Positions 1 to 5,342 of a stretch of 5,342 nt of DNA are shown here, piece after piece; the stretch's first letter is position 1; each line of letters starts with the position of its first letter. The DNA is from Bacillota bacterium (GTDB taxonomy: Bacteria; Bacillota; UBA4882; UBA10575). The stretch is from contig DOID01000159.1 of assembly GCA_003511465.1 (NCBI GenBank), forward strand, positions 16,104 through 21,445, read 5' to 3'. Under the pieces are notes generated by a model, which was given only the letters and a program-made list of their open reading frames with translations, was not told where the DNA came from and made no database searches. The position numbers and the translations under genes were made by a program.

Positions 1-471
1 AAATTCCCCCATCAGCTCAGTGGGGGGCAGTTACAAAGATTATTGATTGCCAGGGCTTTATTAATGGATGTGGAAATTTTAGTCGCTGATGAATTAATCA
101 GTATGTTAGATGCTTCTACCCGGATTGAAGTTTTGAATTATTTAATTACCTTGTGTAAAACCAAAGGGATGTCGGTGCTCTTTATTACCCATGACTTAAA
201 CCTGGGTTACTATATTAGCGACTATACCATGATTATGTACCAGGGGCGACTGGTGGAGAAGGGTGTCACGGAAAAAATTTATAAAAATCCGGTTCATCCC
301 TATACCAAAATGTTATTTGCGGCGGTGCCGGATATCGGCCATAAATGGGATCAAGACGAGGAGTTTCTGCCGGAACAAGTTATAAATAATGTCCAACAGT
401 TTTACAGCCAAAATGAAGGTCGGGGATTTGAGGAAGTGGAAGACGGGCATAGAGTTCTGTTTGGGCTCTGA
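1..471 (+). CDS. ABC transporter ATP-binding protein, oligopeptide/dipeptide (Opp/Dpp) type, 5'-truncated by the window edge
   Basis: This is the C-terminal part (156 residues, TGA stop at 469-471) of an ATPase that powers peptide or related solute uptake from the cytoplasmic face of an Opp/Dpp-type importer. The reading frame is open to base 1, so the Walker A motif and start lie outside the window. Visible in order, numbering from the window edge: the ABC signature LSGGQ at residues 6-10, then QRLLIARAL; Walker B ILVADE ending at Glu31; the D-loop SMLDAS at 34-39; the switch histidine in FITHD (His64); and an oligopeptide-transporter C-terminal extension with NPVHPYTKMLFAAVP at about 96-110. 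That last motif separates the Opp/Dpp group from other ABC ATPases. The residue after the catalytic Glu is Leu rather than the usual Pro (ADEL instead of ADEP). An internal ATG at 43 lies inside the signature helix and is not the start. The family is clear, but the substrate and OppF versus DppF cannot be decided. Confidence 0.93.
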   Translation, partial: KFPHQLSGGQLQRLLIARALLMDVEILVADELISMLDASTRIEVLNYLITLCKTKGMSVLFITHDLNLGYYISDYTMIMYQGRLVEKGVTEKIYKNPVHPYTKMLFAAVPDIGHKWDQDEEFLPEQVINNVQQFYSQNEGRGFEEVEDGHRVLFGL

Positions 472-496
472 CTTACAACATAATTCAATTATTCTG

Positions 497-525
497 TTGA
501 CAATTAGGAAAACATTGGTTAAAAT
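497..525 (+). promoter_or_regulatory. Sigma-A-type promoter for the secreted beta-barrel-like gene
   Basis: TTGACA at 497-502 is a perfect -35 element. TAAAAT at 520-525 matches the -10 consensus at 5 of 6 positions after a 17-bp spacer. A start of transcription near 532 would give a short leader of about 30 nt before the TTG codon at 562. It lies 26 bp after the stop of the ABC gene, so the downstream gene probably has its own transcript. A second -10-like hexamer, CATAAT at 531-536, has poorer spacing. Confidence 0.72.
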
Positions 526-548
526 TATATCATAATCAAAAAATTTTC

Positions 549-555
549 AGGAGGG
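549..555 (+). promoter_or_regulatory. Ribosome binding site that fixes the TTG start at 562
   Basis: AGGAGGG stands 6 nt before the TTG at 562-564, which is optimal Shine-Dalgarno geometry. It supports a TTG initiation codon immediately before the Lys-Lys of a signal peptide. No ATG or GTG offers an equally good start for the secreted protein. Confidence 0.85.
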
Positions 556-561
556 AATAAA

Positions 562-1059
562 TTGAAAAAAACTTTATTTATTACCTTAATTTTGTCATTG
601 TTATTGATGACAACAGGCATTACTTCTGCTTTGGGTTATAATGTAACCATCCATAACAATCGTGTCCCGGAATTCGCAATAGCATTTAGTGACAATTTAG
701 AAGGCGTCTTAGGAATCAATTATTCGGGGGGAAGTTATAAATATCCTGATGATAAAGGCAGCGGAAGTGTAATGGAATTTGTTTTTGGGGGTCGTTATTA
801 TCTTAATAACGTGGGAAAAATATCTCCCTTTGCTTATGCCAATTTTGGTTTTTTAATGTATTTTGGAGACGCGGAAAGTCCATATAATAAATATTATAAT
901 TTAGAAGGAGGCCTAGGTTTTGCCTATAATATTGACTCTAATTGGGCAGTGGTAGGGCAAACTGGCTTTTTCAGAAATGTTCAGCAAGAGAAAGATTCAG
1001 ATATTACTGAAGCTGCATGGTTTGACACTTATTCTACAGGATTAAAGTATAGTTTTTAA
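562..1059 (+). CDS. Secreted small beta-barrel-like protein, probable outer-membrane protein
   Basis: I do not recognise the exact family. The 165-residue product begins with a classic signal peptide: KK at 2-3, a hydrophobic core at about 5-18, and a likely signal peptidase I site after Ala23 or Gly25. The mature part has no hydrophobic helix. It is made of short alternating polar and aromatic stretches rich in Gly, Tyr, Phe and Asn, such as GGRYYL, FAYANFGFLMYF, LEGGLGFAYNI and WAVVGQTGFF. It ends in YSTGLKYSF, with a terminal Phe and hydrophobic residues at alternate positions before it, as in the signal recognised by the Bam machinery. Size and pattern suit an eight-stranded barrel of the OmpX/OmpA-like kind. 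The TTG start is supported by the AGGAGGG site at 549-555. The gene is clearly more AT-rich by eye than the ger genes, which may mean separate origin or only different constraint. Outer-membrane location is an inference; a cell-surface protein of another kind is possible. Confidence 0.8.
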   Translation: MKKTLFITLILSLLLMTTGITSALGYNVTIHNNRVPEFAIAFSDNLEGVLGINYSGGSYKYPDDKGSGSVMEFVFGGRYYLNNVGKISPFAYANFGFLMYFGDAESPYNKYYNLEGGLGFAYNIDSNWAVVGQTGFFRNVQQEKDSDITEAAWFDTYSTGLKYSF

Positions 1060-1105
1060 CCTTACTAACTTTTACAAGTCCCATTATGATTATAGGCAAA
1101 GTTTT

Positions 1106-1138
1106 CTACTTCAATTCAAGTGGTAAAATCTACTTGAA
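1106..1138 (+). other. Two mutually exclusive hairpins after the beta-barrel-like gene
   Basis: TTCAAGTGG (1115-1123) pairs with CTACTTGAA (1130-1138) in a 9-bp stem with one G-U pair and a 6-nt loop. The same AAGTGG (1118-1123) can instead pair with an upstream copy, CTACTT at 1106-1111. The downstream stem is followed by CTTCTTCCTTT, which is pyrimidine-rich but not a proper U-tract. It may act as a weak terminator or 3'-end stabiliser for the gene ending 56 bp before the downstream stem. Function is not shown by the sequence. Confidence 0.4.
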
Positions 1139-1281
1139 CTTCTTCCTTTGGCAGGTGGTGACAGTCTTTGCTCTCTCTCTTAATTTCATTATGGGAAGAT
1201 GTACCCGAGGCTTGGGTCTGTCCCGTATGTGGATGCCTTTGAGGGGGAATAGGAGATTTACTAATAAGGTCTGTTTTCCTT

Positions 1282-1309
1282 AAAGCGTAGGTTTAACCTG
1301 CGCTTTTTT
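1282..1309 (+). terminator. Intrinsic rho-independent terminator, rightward
   Basis: AAAGCGTAGG (1282-1291) pairs with CCTGCGCTTT (1297-1306) around a 5-nt loop, with one G-U wobble. The stem runs into six T residues at 1304-1309. It would end rightward transcripts from the beta-barrel-like gene or from a small RNA within 1060-1281. Read on the - strand the same stem is followed by only three T residues, so it could also stop leftward ger transcripts, but less efficiently. Confidence 0.85.
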
Positions 1310-1343
1310 ACTTTTGGGCCTGCCCAGAGGCACGCATAATCTA

Positions 1344-1361
1344 ACCGGTGAAAGGACCGGT
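1344..1361. repeat. ACCGGT inverted repeat just beyond the gerC stop
   Basis: ACCGGT at 1344-1349 and again at 1356-1361 are separated by GAAAGG and form a 6-bp GC-rich stem. It lies 24 bp beyond the gerC stop codon on the - strand. No U-tract follows on either strand, so it is not a standard terminator. It could protect the 3' end of the ger mRNA or be a protein-binding dyad. Confidence 0.35.
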
Positions 1362-1385
1362 AATTTAAAACAAAGGGGATTCACA

Positions 1386-2519
1386 TTAGCGAAGAGTTCC
1401 ATCTCTCACGATCTTCAACTTCACCTCTACTGCGAACGGAACCGTCGGATAGAGATCTTTCCACTCGGTCCGCTGCCACATGTCTTGATGTTGAATCCGT
1501 AATTTATCTCCGAATCCGACAATATCCGAATTAAAACCTTGCAGTTTCTTTATTACATTGACTAATCGCGGCTGTAATACTTGTTCCGCGTCTGATTCCA
1601 GTTTTCGAATATAGGTGGGCGTTAACTCTTTCCCGGTATCGGTTATTTCATTGAGAGTACCGGTAATTTCCGTTTTTACCAGAAAAAACGGCGCTCCGTC
1701 TGCAGATTTGCTTACGTTAATCTTCGAATCTCCCCGGACATTCCGCAAGGTTAATATGTTATGATCGGGAAGGTCAATCTTAATACCTCCCGCTTGCATC
1801 AAACCGGCAAGCAAACCGAAATACTGAGTCTCGGCCATATCAAGTTTACCGGTTAGACGATCGCCGTTAAAGACAGCCAGTCCGGCTGTTACGAACATTT
1901 TATTTTTCTGGTCCAGAGAGATTAATGACGCGAACGGATCGGTGGCTTTATGCACCAGCTTTTGTCCAAATTCCCAGAGCGGTACATAATAAGTCCAATC
2001 ACTTTTGATGACCAATTGCGCGGCTTGGATAAACTGAAGACCGGGCAGGATCTCCTGAGCCGGGGAGAAAGAAAGAATTTCCTTCGCCGTATGGTTGGCA
2101 GTAAAAAATAGGATTGCCTGTGGCGGCATCTGCGAATTACGAATGAAGTTTTCAACTATTGCTGTAATCCCTTGGCGCGCCAGCTCTTCGTTAATAACGA
2201 CGGATTTGGTTTGTTCGATCACCACTTCCTGGTAGGTTTTGGCCTGTAAACCGTTAAGCGCGGCATTTACCGAATTGGCGGAGAAATTTATCATACTGAA
2301 TTGTTTCCCCGACTCTCCTCCTGTGGTTGCCCCGGGAGGCAGCATTTTATGGGGCAAGGGAATTTGCGCCGATAAGTGAATCATTCCCTCCTTATTACCA
2401 TCGATACCGATGGTAGAAACAAAAGCACGTTTATCCACCTCCAACAGATCCCAACAACCTGAGGACAGCGTTGATAATAAGAGGAGCCCTATGGTGAAAA
2501 CAAAGAATTTACTTTTCAT
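1386..2519 (-). CDS. gerC: Ger(x)C family spore germination lipoprotein (germinant receptor C subunit)
   Basis: This 377-residue protein is the lipoprotein subunit of a GerA-type nutrient receptor, expected on the outer face of the spore inner membrane. A signal peptide with a hydrophobic core (about residues 5-18) ends in LSSGC, giving lipidation at Cys22. The sequence then begins GCWDLLEVDKRAFVSTIGID, the usual N-terminus of mature GerC proteins. The middle shows GLAVFNGDRLTGKLDMAE (about 213-230), matching the second domain of the family. The C-terminal domain (about 260-375) ends with the typical FGDKLRIQHQDMWQ and a VEVKLKIVRDG strand. Length is normal. The ATG at 2517-2519 overlaps the end of gerB by 11 bp. 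Only a weak GAGAG site (2529-2533, 9 nt spacing) precedes it, so translational coupling to gerB is likely. It is the last gene of the operon, and no gerD-like fourth gene follows. The nutrient recognised cannot be inferred. Confidence 0.95.
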   Translation of the reverse strand: MKSKFFVFTIGLLLLSTLSSGCWDLLEVDKRAFVSTIGIDGNKEGMIHLSAQIPLPHKMLPPGATTGGESGKQFSMINFSANSVNAALNGLQAKTYQEVVIEQTKSVVINEELARQGITAIVENFIRNSQMPPQAILFFTANHTAKEILSFSPAQEILPGLQFIQAAQLVIKSDWTYYVPLWEFGQKLVHKATDPFASLISLDQKNKMFVTAGLAVFNGDRLTGKLDMAETQYFGLLAGLMQAGGIKIDLPDHNILTLRNVRGDSKINVSKSADGAPFFLVKTEITGTLNEITDTGKELTPTYIRKLESDAEQVLQPRLVNVIKKLQGFNSDIVGFGDKLRIQHQDMWQRTEWKDLYPTVPFAVEVKLKIVRDGTLR

Positions 2520-3621
2520 TCGGCAATGCTCTCTTTCCCCGGATGACTGAGACGATGTAAACCAGTAAAGGATAGACCGTTACCGGTAAAACCAGCCAAC
2601 GGCGGTATTCGGTAAAAACCGTACGGGAGATGAAGTCGTCGGGAAATAGTAATACCGCAGTCCCAACGAGCAGCAATAATCCAAGACAAGTCCAACGGTA
2701 GTTCAGGAAGGGAAATTGCTGCCGCAAGCCCTTGGCTACCACTGAGAATAAGAAAGCTGCAGCCACAAAGAATAAACTTGTCCAGATCACCAAAAATAAG
2801 AGTCCGACCTGCTCAAATACTAAAAATGTAATGTAAATATGTTGAACGGCGATAAACTCAGACCAATTAAATCTCTGGGTCAACTCTGCGCCGAAGACCC
2901 CGATTGCCCCGACTATTCCTAAAAAGAAACTCAACAAGGAAATAGTTGCCGCCCACAATACCGGGATAGGCAGCTTTTGCGGTTTAGTATTGAGCGGATA
3001 GATTAAGAATACGGTAGTTAAAGGGAAAAAAGCATTGGCGGTCGCCAGACCGCCTTTTAAATATGAAACCGGAGATGCTGAAAAGACCGGCAGTAACAAA
3101 TCGGGTTTCAAACCCTGCAAAGCAAATATCTGCATTAAAAAGCGGAAGAACAGCATGGGAATGCAGATAAAAGCCGCCAGCCGGAGTACGGGTTTTAAAC
3201 CGTTGATAATGATGTAACCAATGCCTAATAGAAGTAACACAACCAGCGCCCAGGCTGGCGTCCGATTTAAAAAACAATTGATCAGTACCGTAGTGCTGTC
3301 TCTAATCGCCAGAGTAATCCAAGTGAGATAGGAGCCTAAGAAGATTAGATTTCCAACCATACTTAGCGGTTTGCCCAGCGCTGATTTTGATGCGGAAATT
3401 ATATTCTCTTTGGGAAAGCGGCGTTGGAGGAGAACTGCTAAAAGGACTAAAGGCAAAACCATCAGGCCAAACGAAATAACAATGGTCCAATAACCGCTGG
3501 GGCCGCAAAAACTGCTGGCATCGTAAGGTAGATCCAGAAAGTCCAACCCCAATAATGCGACCACTAAAAGGGCAAAAACATTCACCGGAGTAGTCGGCGG
3601 GGAAAGCGCCTCCTTATTCAT
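2509..3621 (-). CDS. gerB: GerAB/ArcD/ProY family spore germination membrane protein (germinant receptor B subunit)
   Basis: This is the integral membrane subunit of the receptor, related to amino acid/polyamine permeases. In GerA-type receptors the B subunit is associated with germinant sensing. The 370-residue protein has about ten hydrophobic helices, at roughly 13-30, 44-65, 88-108, 123-140, 146-168, 193-211, 219-245, 272-296, 307-325 and 342-360. The first helix leads into DFLDLPYDASSFCGPSGYW, corresponding to the family's LP..a...G..GW segment. FLVFEQVGLLFLVIW (266-280) matches the conserved F.R.E....l..W segment, with Phe replacing the usual Arg. I start it at the ATG at 3619-3621 because AGGAGGG lies 7 nt upstream (3629-3635); a frame open to 3657 would put the start well inside gerA without such a site. 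The ATG overlaps the gerA stop by 8 bp (ATGAATAA). The stop codon lies inside gerC. Length is normal for the family and no truncation is seen. Confidence 0.95.
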   Translation of the reverse strand: MNKEALSPPTTPVNVFALLVVALLGLDFLDLPYDASSFCGPSGYWTIVISFGLMVLPLVLLAVLLQRRFPKENIISASKSALGKPLSMVGNLIFLGSYLTWITLAIRDSTTVLINCFLNRTPAWALVVLLLLGIGYIIINGLKPVLRLAAFICIPMLFFRFLMQIFALQGLKPDLLLPVFSASPVSYLKGGLATANAFFPLTTVFLIYPLNTKPQKLPIPVLWAATISLLSFFLGIVGAIGVFGAELTQRFNWSEFIAVQHIYITFLVFEQVGLLFLVIWTSLFFVAAAFLFSVVAKGLRQQFPFLNYRWTCLGLLLLVGTAVLLFPDDFISRTVFTEYRRWLVLPVTVYPLLVYIVSVIRGKRALPNEK

Positions 3622-5080
3622 CTTTTTTCCCTCCTTTTTTTGCAGCACGGTACTCATCTACCGGCTGGTAAATCTGCAGACGCCGCCGCATCCATAGGGG
3701 ACGACGAAATATGGTATCGATCAGTTCTTTCGGAAGAATCGGCGCCCAAGGGGAAAGGAAGGATATGCCGAATGAATCTTGGATGGCGGCATGACCGAGG
3801 ATGACCAAACCGCCAATCGTCAGACCATAAAGGCCAAAAGCGGCCGCGATCAAGATTAAGGAAAAGCGAAGGATCCGCCAGGAAAGTCCGATTTCGTAAT
3901 TGGGGCCGGAATACGAAGCGATGGCAGTAATTATTGTCACCACCAAGGTGGCGTTGGACACCATGCCGGCATTCACGGCGGCCAGACCTAAAATAACACC
4001 GGAAGCGACTCCCAATGTTTGACTGACAGTGGTTGGCAGTCTTAAGCTCCCTTCCCGGAATAATTCCACGACAAACTCCATAAAGAGCAGTTCCACTACC
4101 AAAGGAAAAGCCACACCGATCCGTCCGCCGGAAACCGTCAGCGCCATGCGGATGGGTAATAAACTCGCATTGACGGCGAATAGAGCGACATACACGCTGG
4201 GCAGTAAAACGGCGATCACATTACCAATAATACGGAAAGCGCGTAAAAAAACACCGAACCAAAAAGGGAAATAATAATCCTCGGAACTCTGATACAGTTC
4301 ATTTACGGTTACGGGAACGATGATCCCGTTGGAGCTTCCGTCTACCAGGATGACGATTCTGCCTTCCAGCACGGCTGCTATTAATTTATCCGGACGTTCC
4401 GTACTTTGGGTCAAGGGAAAAAGCGACAGGGGATTATCGGAAATATATTGTTCAATATAGCCGCTGTCGACAATACCGTCAATACTAATTTTCCCCAAAC
4501 GCTCATGCACTTTCTGCACTACCAGGGGGCTGGCCACATCCTGTAAATAGATCGCCGCCACCTTGGTCCGGCTCCGGGCACCGATTTTTATCCCTTCTAT
4601 TTTTAACTGGCGGTTTTTGATCCGTTCCCGGATTAAGAGAATATTCTGCTTAATATCTTCCAAAAGCGATAGTTTGGGTCCATGGATCGTTCTTTCGATT
4701 AAGGGAGCTGTCGGCTCCCGTTTGACGCGCTCGTGGGTGTCGAAGGTATAGATAAAATTACTTCCCGCCAGATGGACCAGGGTATAACCCTCTAAAAGAT
4801 CATTTACGGCTTCATCTAATGATTCTCGGATCTTCCGCCCTTGTTCGGAGATTACCGGCAGGATATCCTTCCAGGTATAGTTCCTTTTTTCTGCTAGAAG
4901 CCGCCCCAACGGTGCCAAGAAGTTGGCTTGGATATCTTTTTTATTAGCGAATGAGGTTAAAAAGGCAATGCTAATCTTTCCGTCGACCGGCGACTCAAAT
5001 TCCAGATCATAGGGATCATTTAGCGCATCCTCAATTAATCTTCTAAACTCGAGAGATTGACTAGGTATAGGTTCAGTCAT
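3614..5080 (-). CDS. gerA: GerA family spore germination protein (germinant receptor A subunit)
   Basis: This is the large subunit of the nutrient germinant receptor: a cytoplasmic N-terminal domain followed by a membrane domain. The 488-residue product is soluble up to about residue 270 and then has hydrophobic segments at roughly 282-305, 320-340, 352-372, 376-392 and 405-432. Family landmarks are ILLIRERIK (147-155), LEGRIVILVDG (238-248), EDYYFPFW (267-274), PSVYVALF (294-301), ELLFMEFVVELFREGSLRLP (330-349), GLAAVNAGMVS (365-375) and the C-terminal WAPILP. Two usually conserved spots differ: HGPK...LED where RGPR..F.E is typical (133-142), and DGSSNG where DG(T/S)P is typical (247-252). 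I start it at the ATG at 5078-5080, which has AGGAG 6 nt upstream, rather than at a TTG at 5104 that lacks such a site. It leads the gerABC operon. Expression in the forespore under sigma-G is expected from the family. The subtype (A, B or K) and the ligand cannot be told. Confidence 0.96.
   Translation of the reverse strand: MTEPIPSQSLEFRRLIEDALNDPYDLEFESPVDGKISIAFLTSFANKKDIQANFLAPLGRLLAEKRNYTWKDILPVISEQGRKIRESLDEAVNDLLEGYTLVHLAGSNFIYTFDTHERVKREPTAPLIERTIHGPKLSLLEDIKQNILLIRERIKNRQLKIEGIKIGARSRTKVAAIYLQDVASPLVVQKVHERLGKISIDGIVDSGYIEQYISDNPLSLFPLTQSTERPDKLIAAVLEGRIVILVDGSSNGIIVPVTVNELYQSSEDYYFPFWFGVFLRAFRIIGNVIAVLLPSVYVALFAVNASLLPIRMALTVSGGRIGVAFPLVVELLFMEFVVELFREGSLRLPTTVSQTLGVASGVILGLAAVNAGMVSNATLVVTIITAIASYSGPNYEIGLSWRILRFSLILIAAAFGLYGLTIGGLVILGHAAIQDSFGISFLSPWAPILPKELIDTIFRRPLWMRRRLQIYQPVDEYRAAKKGGKKDE
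3629..3635 (-). promoter_or_regulatory. Ribosome binding site of gerB, inside the gerA 3' end
   Basis: AGGAGGG on the - strand stands 7 nt before the ATG at 3621. It lies within the Lys/Gly-rich last codons of gerA, so the KKGGKK tail of GerA is partly dictated by this site. It decides the gerB start. Confidence 0.85.
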
Positions 5081-5084
5081 GGGG

Positions 5085-5091
5085 TTCTCCT
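5085..5091 (-). promoter_or_regulatory. Ribosome binding site of gerA
   Basis: AGGAGAA on the - strand places AGGAG 6 nt before the ATG at 5080. This favours the 488-residue form of GerA over the 496-residue form that would begin with TTG at 5104. Confidence 0.8.
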
Positions 5092-5209
5092 GTCTAAAAA
5101 TCAACTTCTATATAATAATTTTGCCTATATTTGTTTTTTTATCCAAACATCTTCTTGAATTTATCCACCATTTGGTTACTTTCGACAAGCATTGAAATGC
5201 GGTGGTGCC

Positions 5210-5237
5210 TTGACAATTGCTCGCCGGGGCATATAAT
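5210..5237 (+). promoter_or_regulatory. Consensus sigma-A promoter of the SOS-box gene
   Basis: A perfect TTGACA at 5210-5215 and a perfect TATAAT at 5232-5237 are separated by 16 bp. Transcription should start near 5244. Both hexamers are full consensus, so the promoter would be strong when not repressed, which fits control by a repressor bound at the LexA box just downstream. Confidence 0.88.
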
Positions 5238-5250
5238 ATAAATAGATAAC

Positions 5251-5264
5251 CGAACAAATGTTCG
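5251..5264 (+). promoter_or_regulatory. LexA (DinR) operator, SOS box
   Basis: CGAACAAATGTTCG carries perfectly palindromic arms CGAAC/GTTCG around AAAT. It matches the Gram-positive LexA consensus CGAACRNRYGTTYC at all but the last base, and that base completes the symmetry. It covers about +8 to +21 relative to the predicted transcription start, where bound LexA would block the promoter at 5210-5237. The gene it controls should be induced by DNA damage through RecA-stimulated LexA cleavage. Confidence 0.87.
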
Positions 5265-5283
5265 CAAAGAAGGGCAAGACACC

Positions 5284-5342
5284 ATGAAGATTAAGCTTTT
5301 TTATCGCGACCAAGGATTGGGGCTGGCTTTACCGGCTGCTCA
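5284..5342 (+). CDS. Start of an unidentified SOS-regulated gene, cut by the window edge
   Basis: Only 19 codons are present, beginning MKIKLFYRDQGLGLALP. An ATG at 5284-5286 is preceded 9 nt upstream by AAAGAAGGG (5266-5274), a moderate ribosome binding site, and lies about 40 nt after the predicted transcription start. The perfect promoter and LexA operator upstream are the main reason to call this a gene. I do not recognise the N-terminus; it does not look like LexA, RecA or the usual start of a Y-family polymerase. By context the product is a DNA-damage response protein, but no function should be assigned from this fragment. Confidence 0.7.
   Translation, partial: MKIKLFYRDQGLGLALPAA

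Larger units (their letters stand above)
1060..1385. other. Convergent intergenic region with hairpins and no credible gene
   Basis: This 326-bp stretch lies between the converging ends of the beta-barrel-like gene and gerC. It holds the alternative hairpins at 1106-1138, a CT-repeat tract at about 1170-1180, a GGG/CCC hairpin at 1214-1224, a TAAGG/CCTTA hairpin at 1265-1282 that shares the loop sequence TCTGT with the previous one, the clear terminator at 1282-1309, and the ACCGGT dyad at 1344-1361. Open frames here lack a ribosome binding site. I compared it by eye with common riboswitch, tmRNA, SRP RNA and T-box motifs and recognised none. Confidence 0.6.
5081..5283. other. Divergent intergenic region between gerA and the SOS-box gene
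   Basis: These 203 bp must hold the promoter of the leftward ger operon and do hold the rightward promoter and LexA box described separately. On the gerA side there is an AT-rich stretch (5101-5145). I see no convincing sigma-G promoter (GHATR, 17-18 bp, CATNMTA). The nearest pieces are TATTATA on the - strand (5111-5117), close to the -10 pattern, and TGGATA at 5140-5145 and 5162-5167, which resemble -35 boxes, but no pair has proper spacing. A dyad GCATT-GA-AATGC at 5189-5200 sits just upstream of the rightward -35. Confidence 0.5.

Noticed and set aside
1086..1283. A 65-codon open frame on the + strand in the intergenic region
   Set aside because: No ribosome binding site precedes its start, it spans several hairpins and runs into the terminator stem, and its product has no recognisable domain or natural composition.
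1344..1361. Terminator for the ger operon at the ACCGGT dyad
   Set aside because: The stem is only 6 bp and is followed by TAGATTAT on the - strand rather than a U-tract, so it is listed only as a repeat.
1060..1385. A known riboswitch, tmRNA, SRP RNA, T-box or CRISPR array
   Set aside because: None of the hallmark motifs of these elements could be read on either strand, and no regularly spaced repeats are present. A 6S-like RNA could not be excluded but has no positive support.
1314..1502. A 62-codon + strand frame across the end of gerC
   Set aside because: It begins with TTG and no ribosome binding site and lies antisense to the conserved C-terminus of gerC, so it is a shadow frame.
1922..2155. 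A - strand frame inside gerC in another phase
   Set aside because: It is fully contained in a well-supported gerC; its Arg/Ser-rich product is typical of an out-of-frame translation.
2984..3508. Several overlapping frames on both strands inside gerB
   Set aside because: The gerB frame is continuous, membrane-like and family-typical; the others lack start signals and recognisable features.
4029..4751. Two + strand frames antisense to gerA
   Set aside because: Both are antisense shadows of the conserved GerA coding sequence, with no promoter or ribosome binding site.
5081..5104. An eight-residue N-terminal extension of GerA from a TTG at 5104
   Set aside because: The ATG at 5080 has AGGAG at 6 nt spacing, and the TTG lies upstream of that site with no site of its own.

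Overview
This window looks like chromosome from an endospore-forming Firmicutes (Bacillota) species, and possibly one with an outer membrane. A tricistronic GerA-type germinant receptor operon fills its right two-thirds. A perfect Gram-positive-type LexA (SOS) operator sits near the right edge. The promoters and AGGAGG-type ribosome binding sites are of the Firmicutes kind. A small secreted protein on the left has the size, strand pattern and C-terminal Phe of an outer-membrane beta-barrel, which would suit a diderm lineage such as Negativicutes, Halanaerobia or Limnochordia. The species cannot be fixed from the sequence alone.

Layout, left to right. (1) 1-471, + strand: the 3' part of an oligopeptide/dipeptide-type ABC transporter ATPase, cut by the window edge. 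(2) 497-1059, + strand: a sigma-A-type promoter, a strong ribosome binding site and a TTG-started gene for a secreted, probably beta-barrel protein of 165 residues, more AT-rich than its neighbours. (3) 1060-1385: a 326-bp convergent intergenic region with no credible gene. It holds several hairpins and one clear rightward intrinsic terminator at 1282-1309. (4) 5080 down to 1386, - strand: gerA-gerB-gerC, with 8-bp and 11-bp gene overlaps. (5) 5081-5283: a divergent intergenic region with the upstream sequence of gerA on one side and a consensus promoter plus LexA box on the other. (6) 5284-5342, + strand: the first 19 codons of an SOS-controlled gene that I cannot identify.

The three Ger proteins should work as one complex in the spore inner membrane: GerA and GerB are the membrane subunits and GerC is the lipoprotein. 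The operon is complete, with all three subunits full length. The rest of the window is functionally unrelated to germination as far as the sequence shows. No clearly new multi-gene system is visible. The items most worth a second look are the unidentified SOS-box gene, the pairing of an outer-membrane-like protein with a spore germination operon, and the structured non-coding stretch between them.
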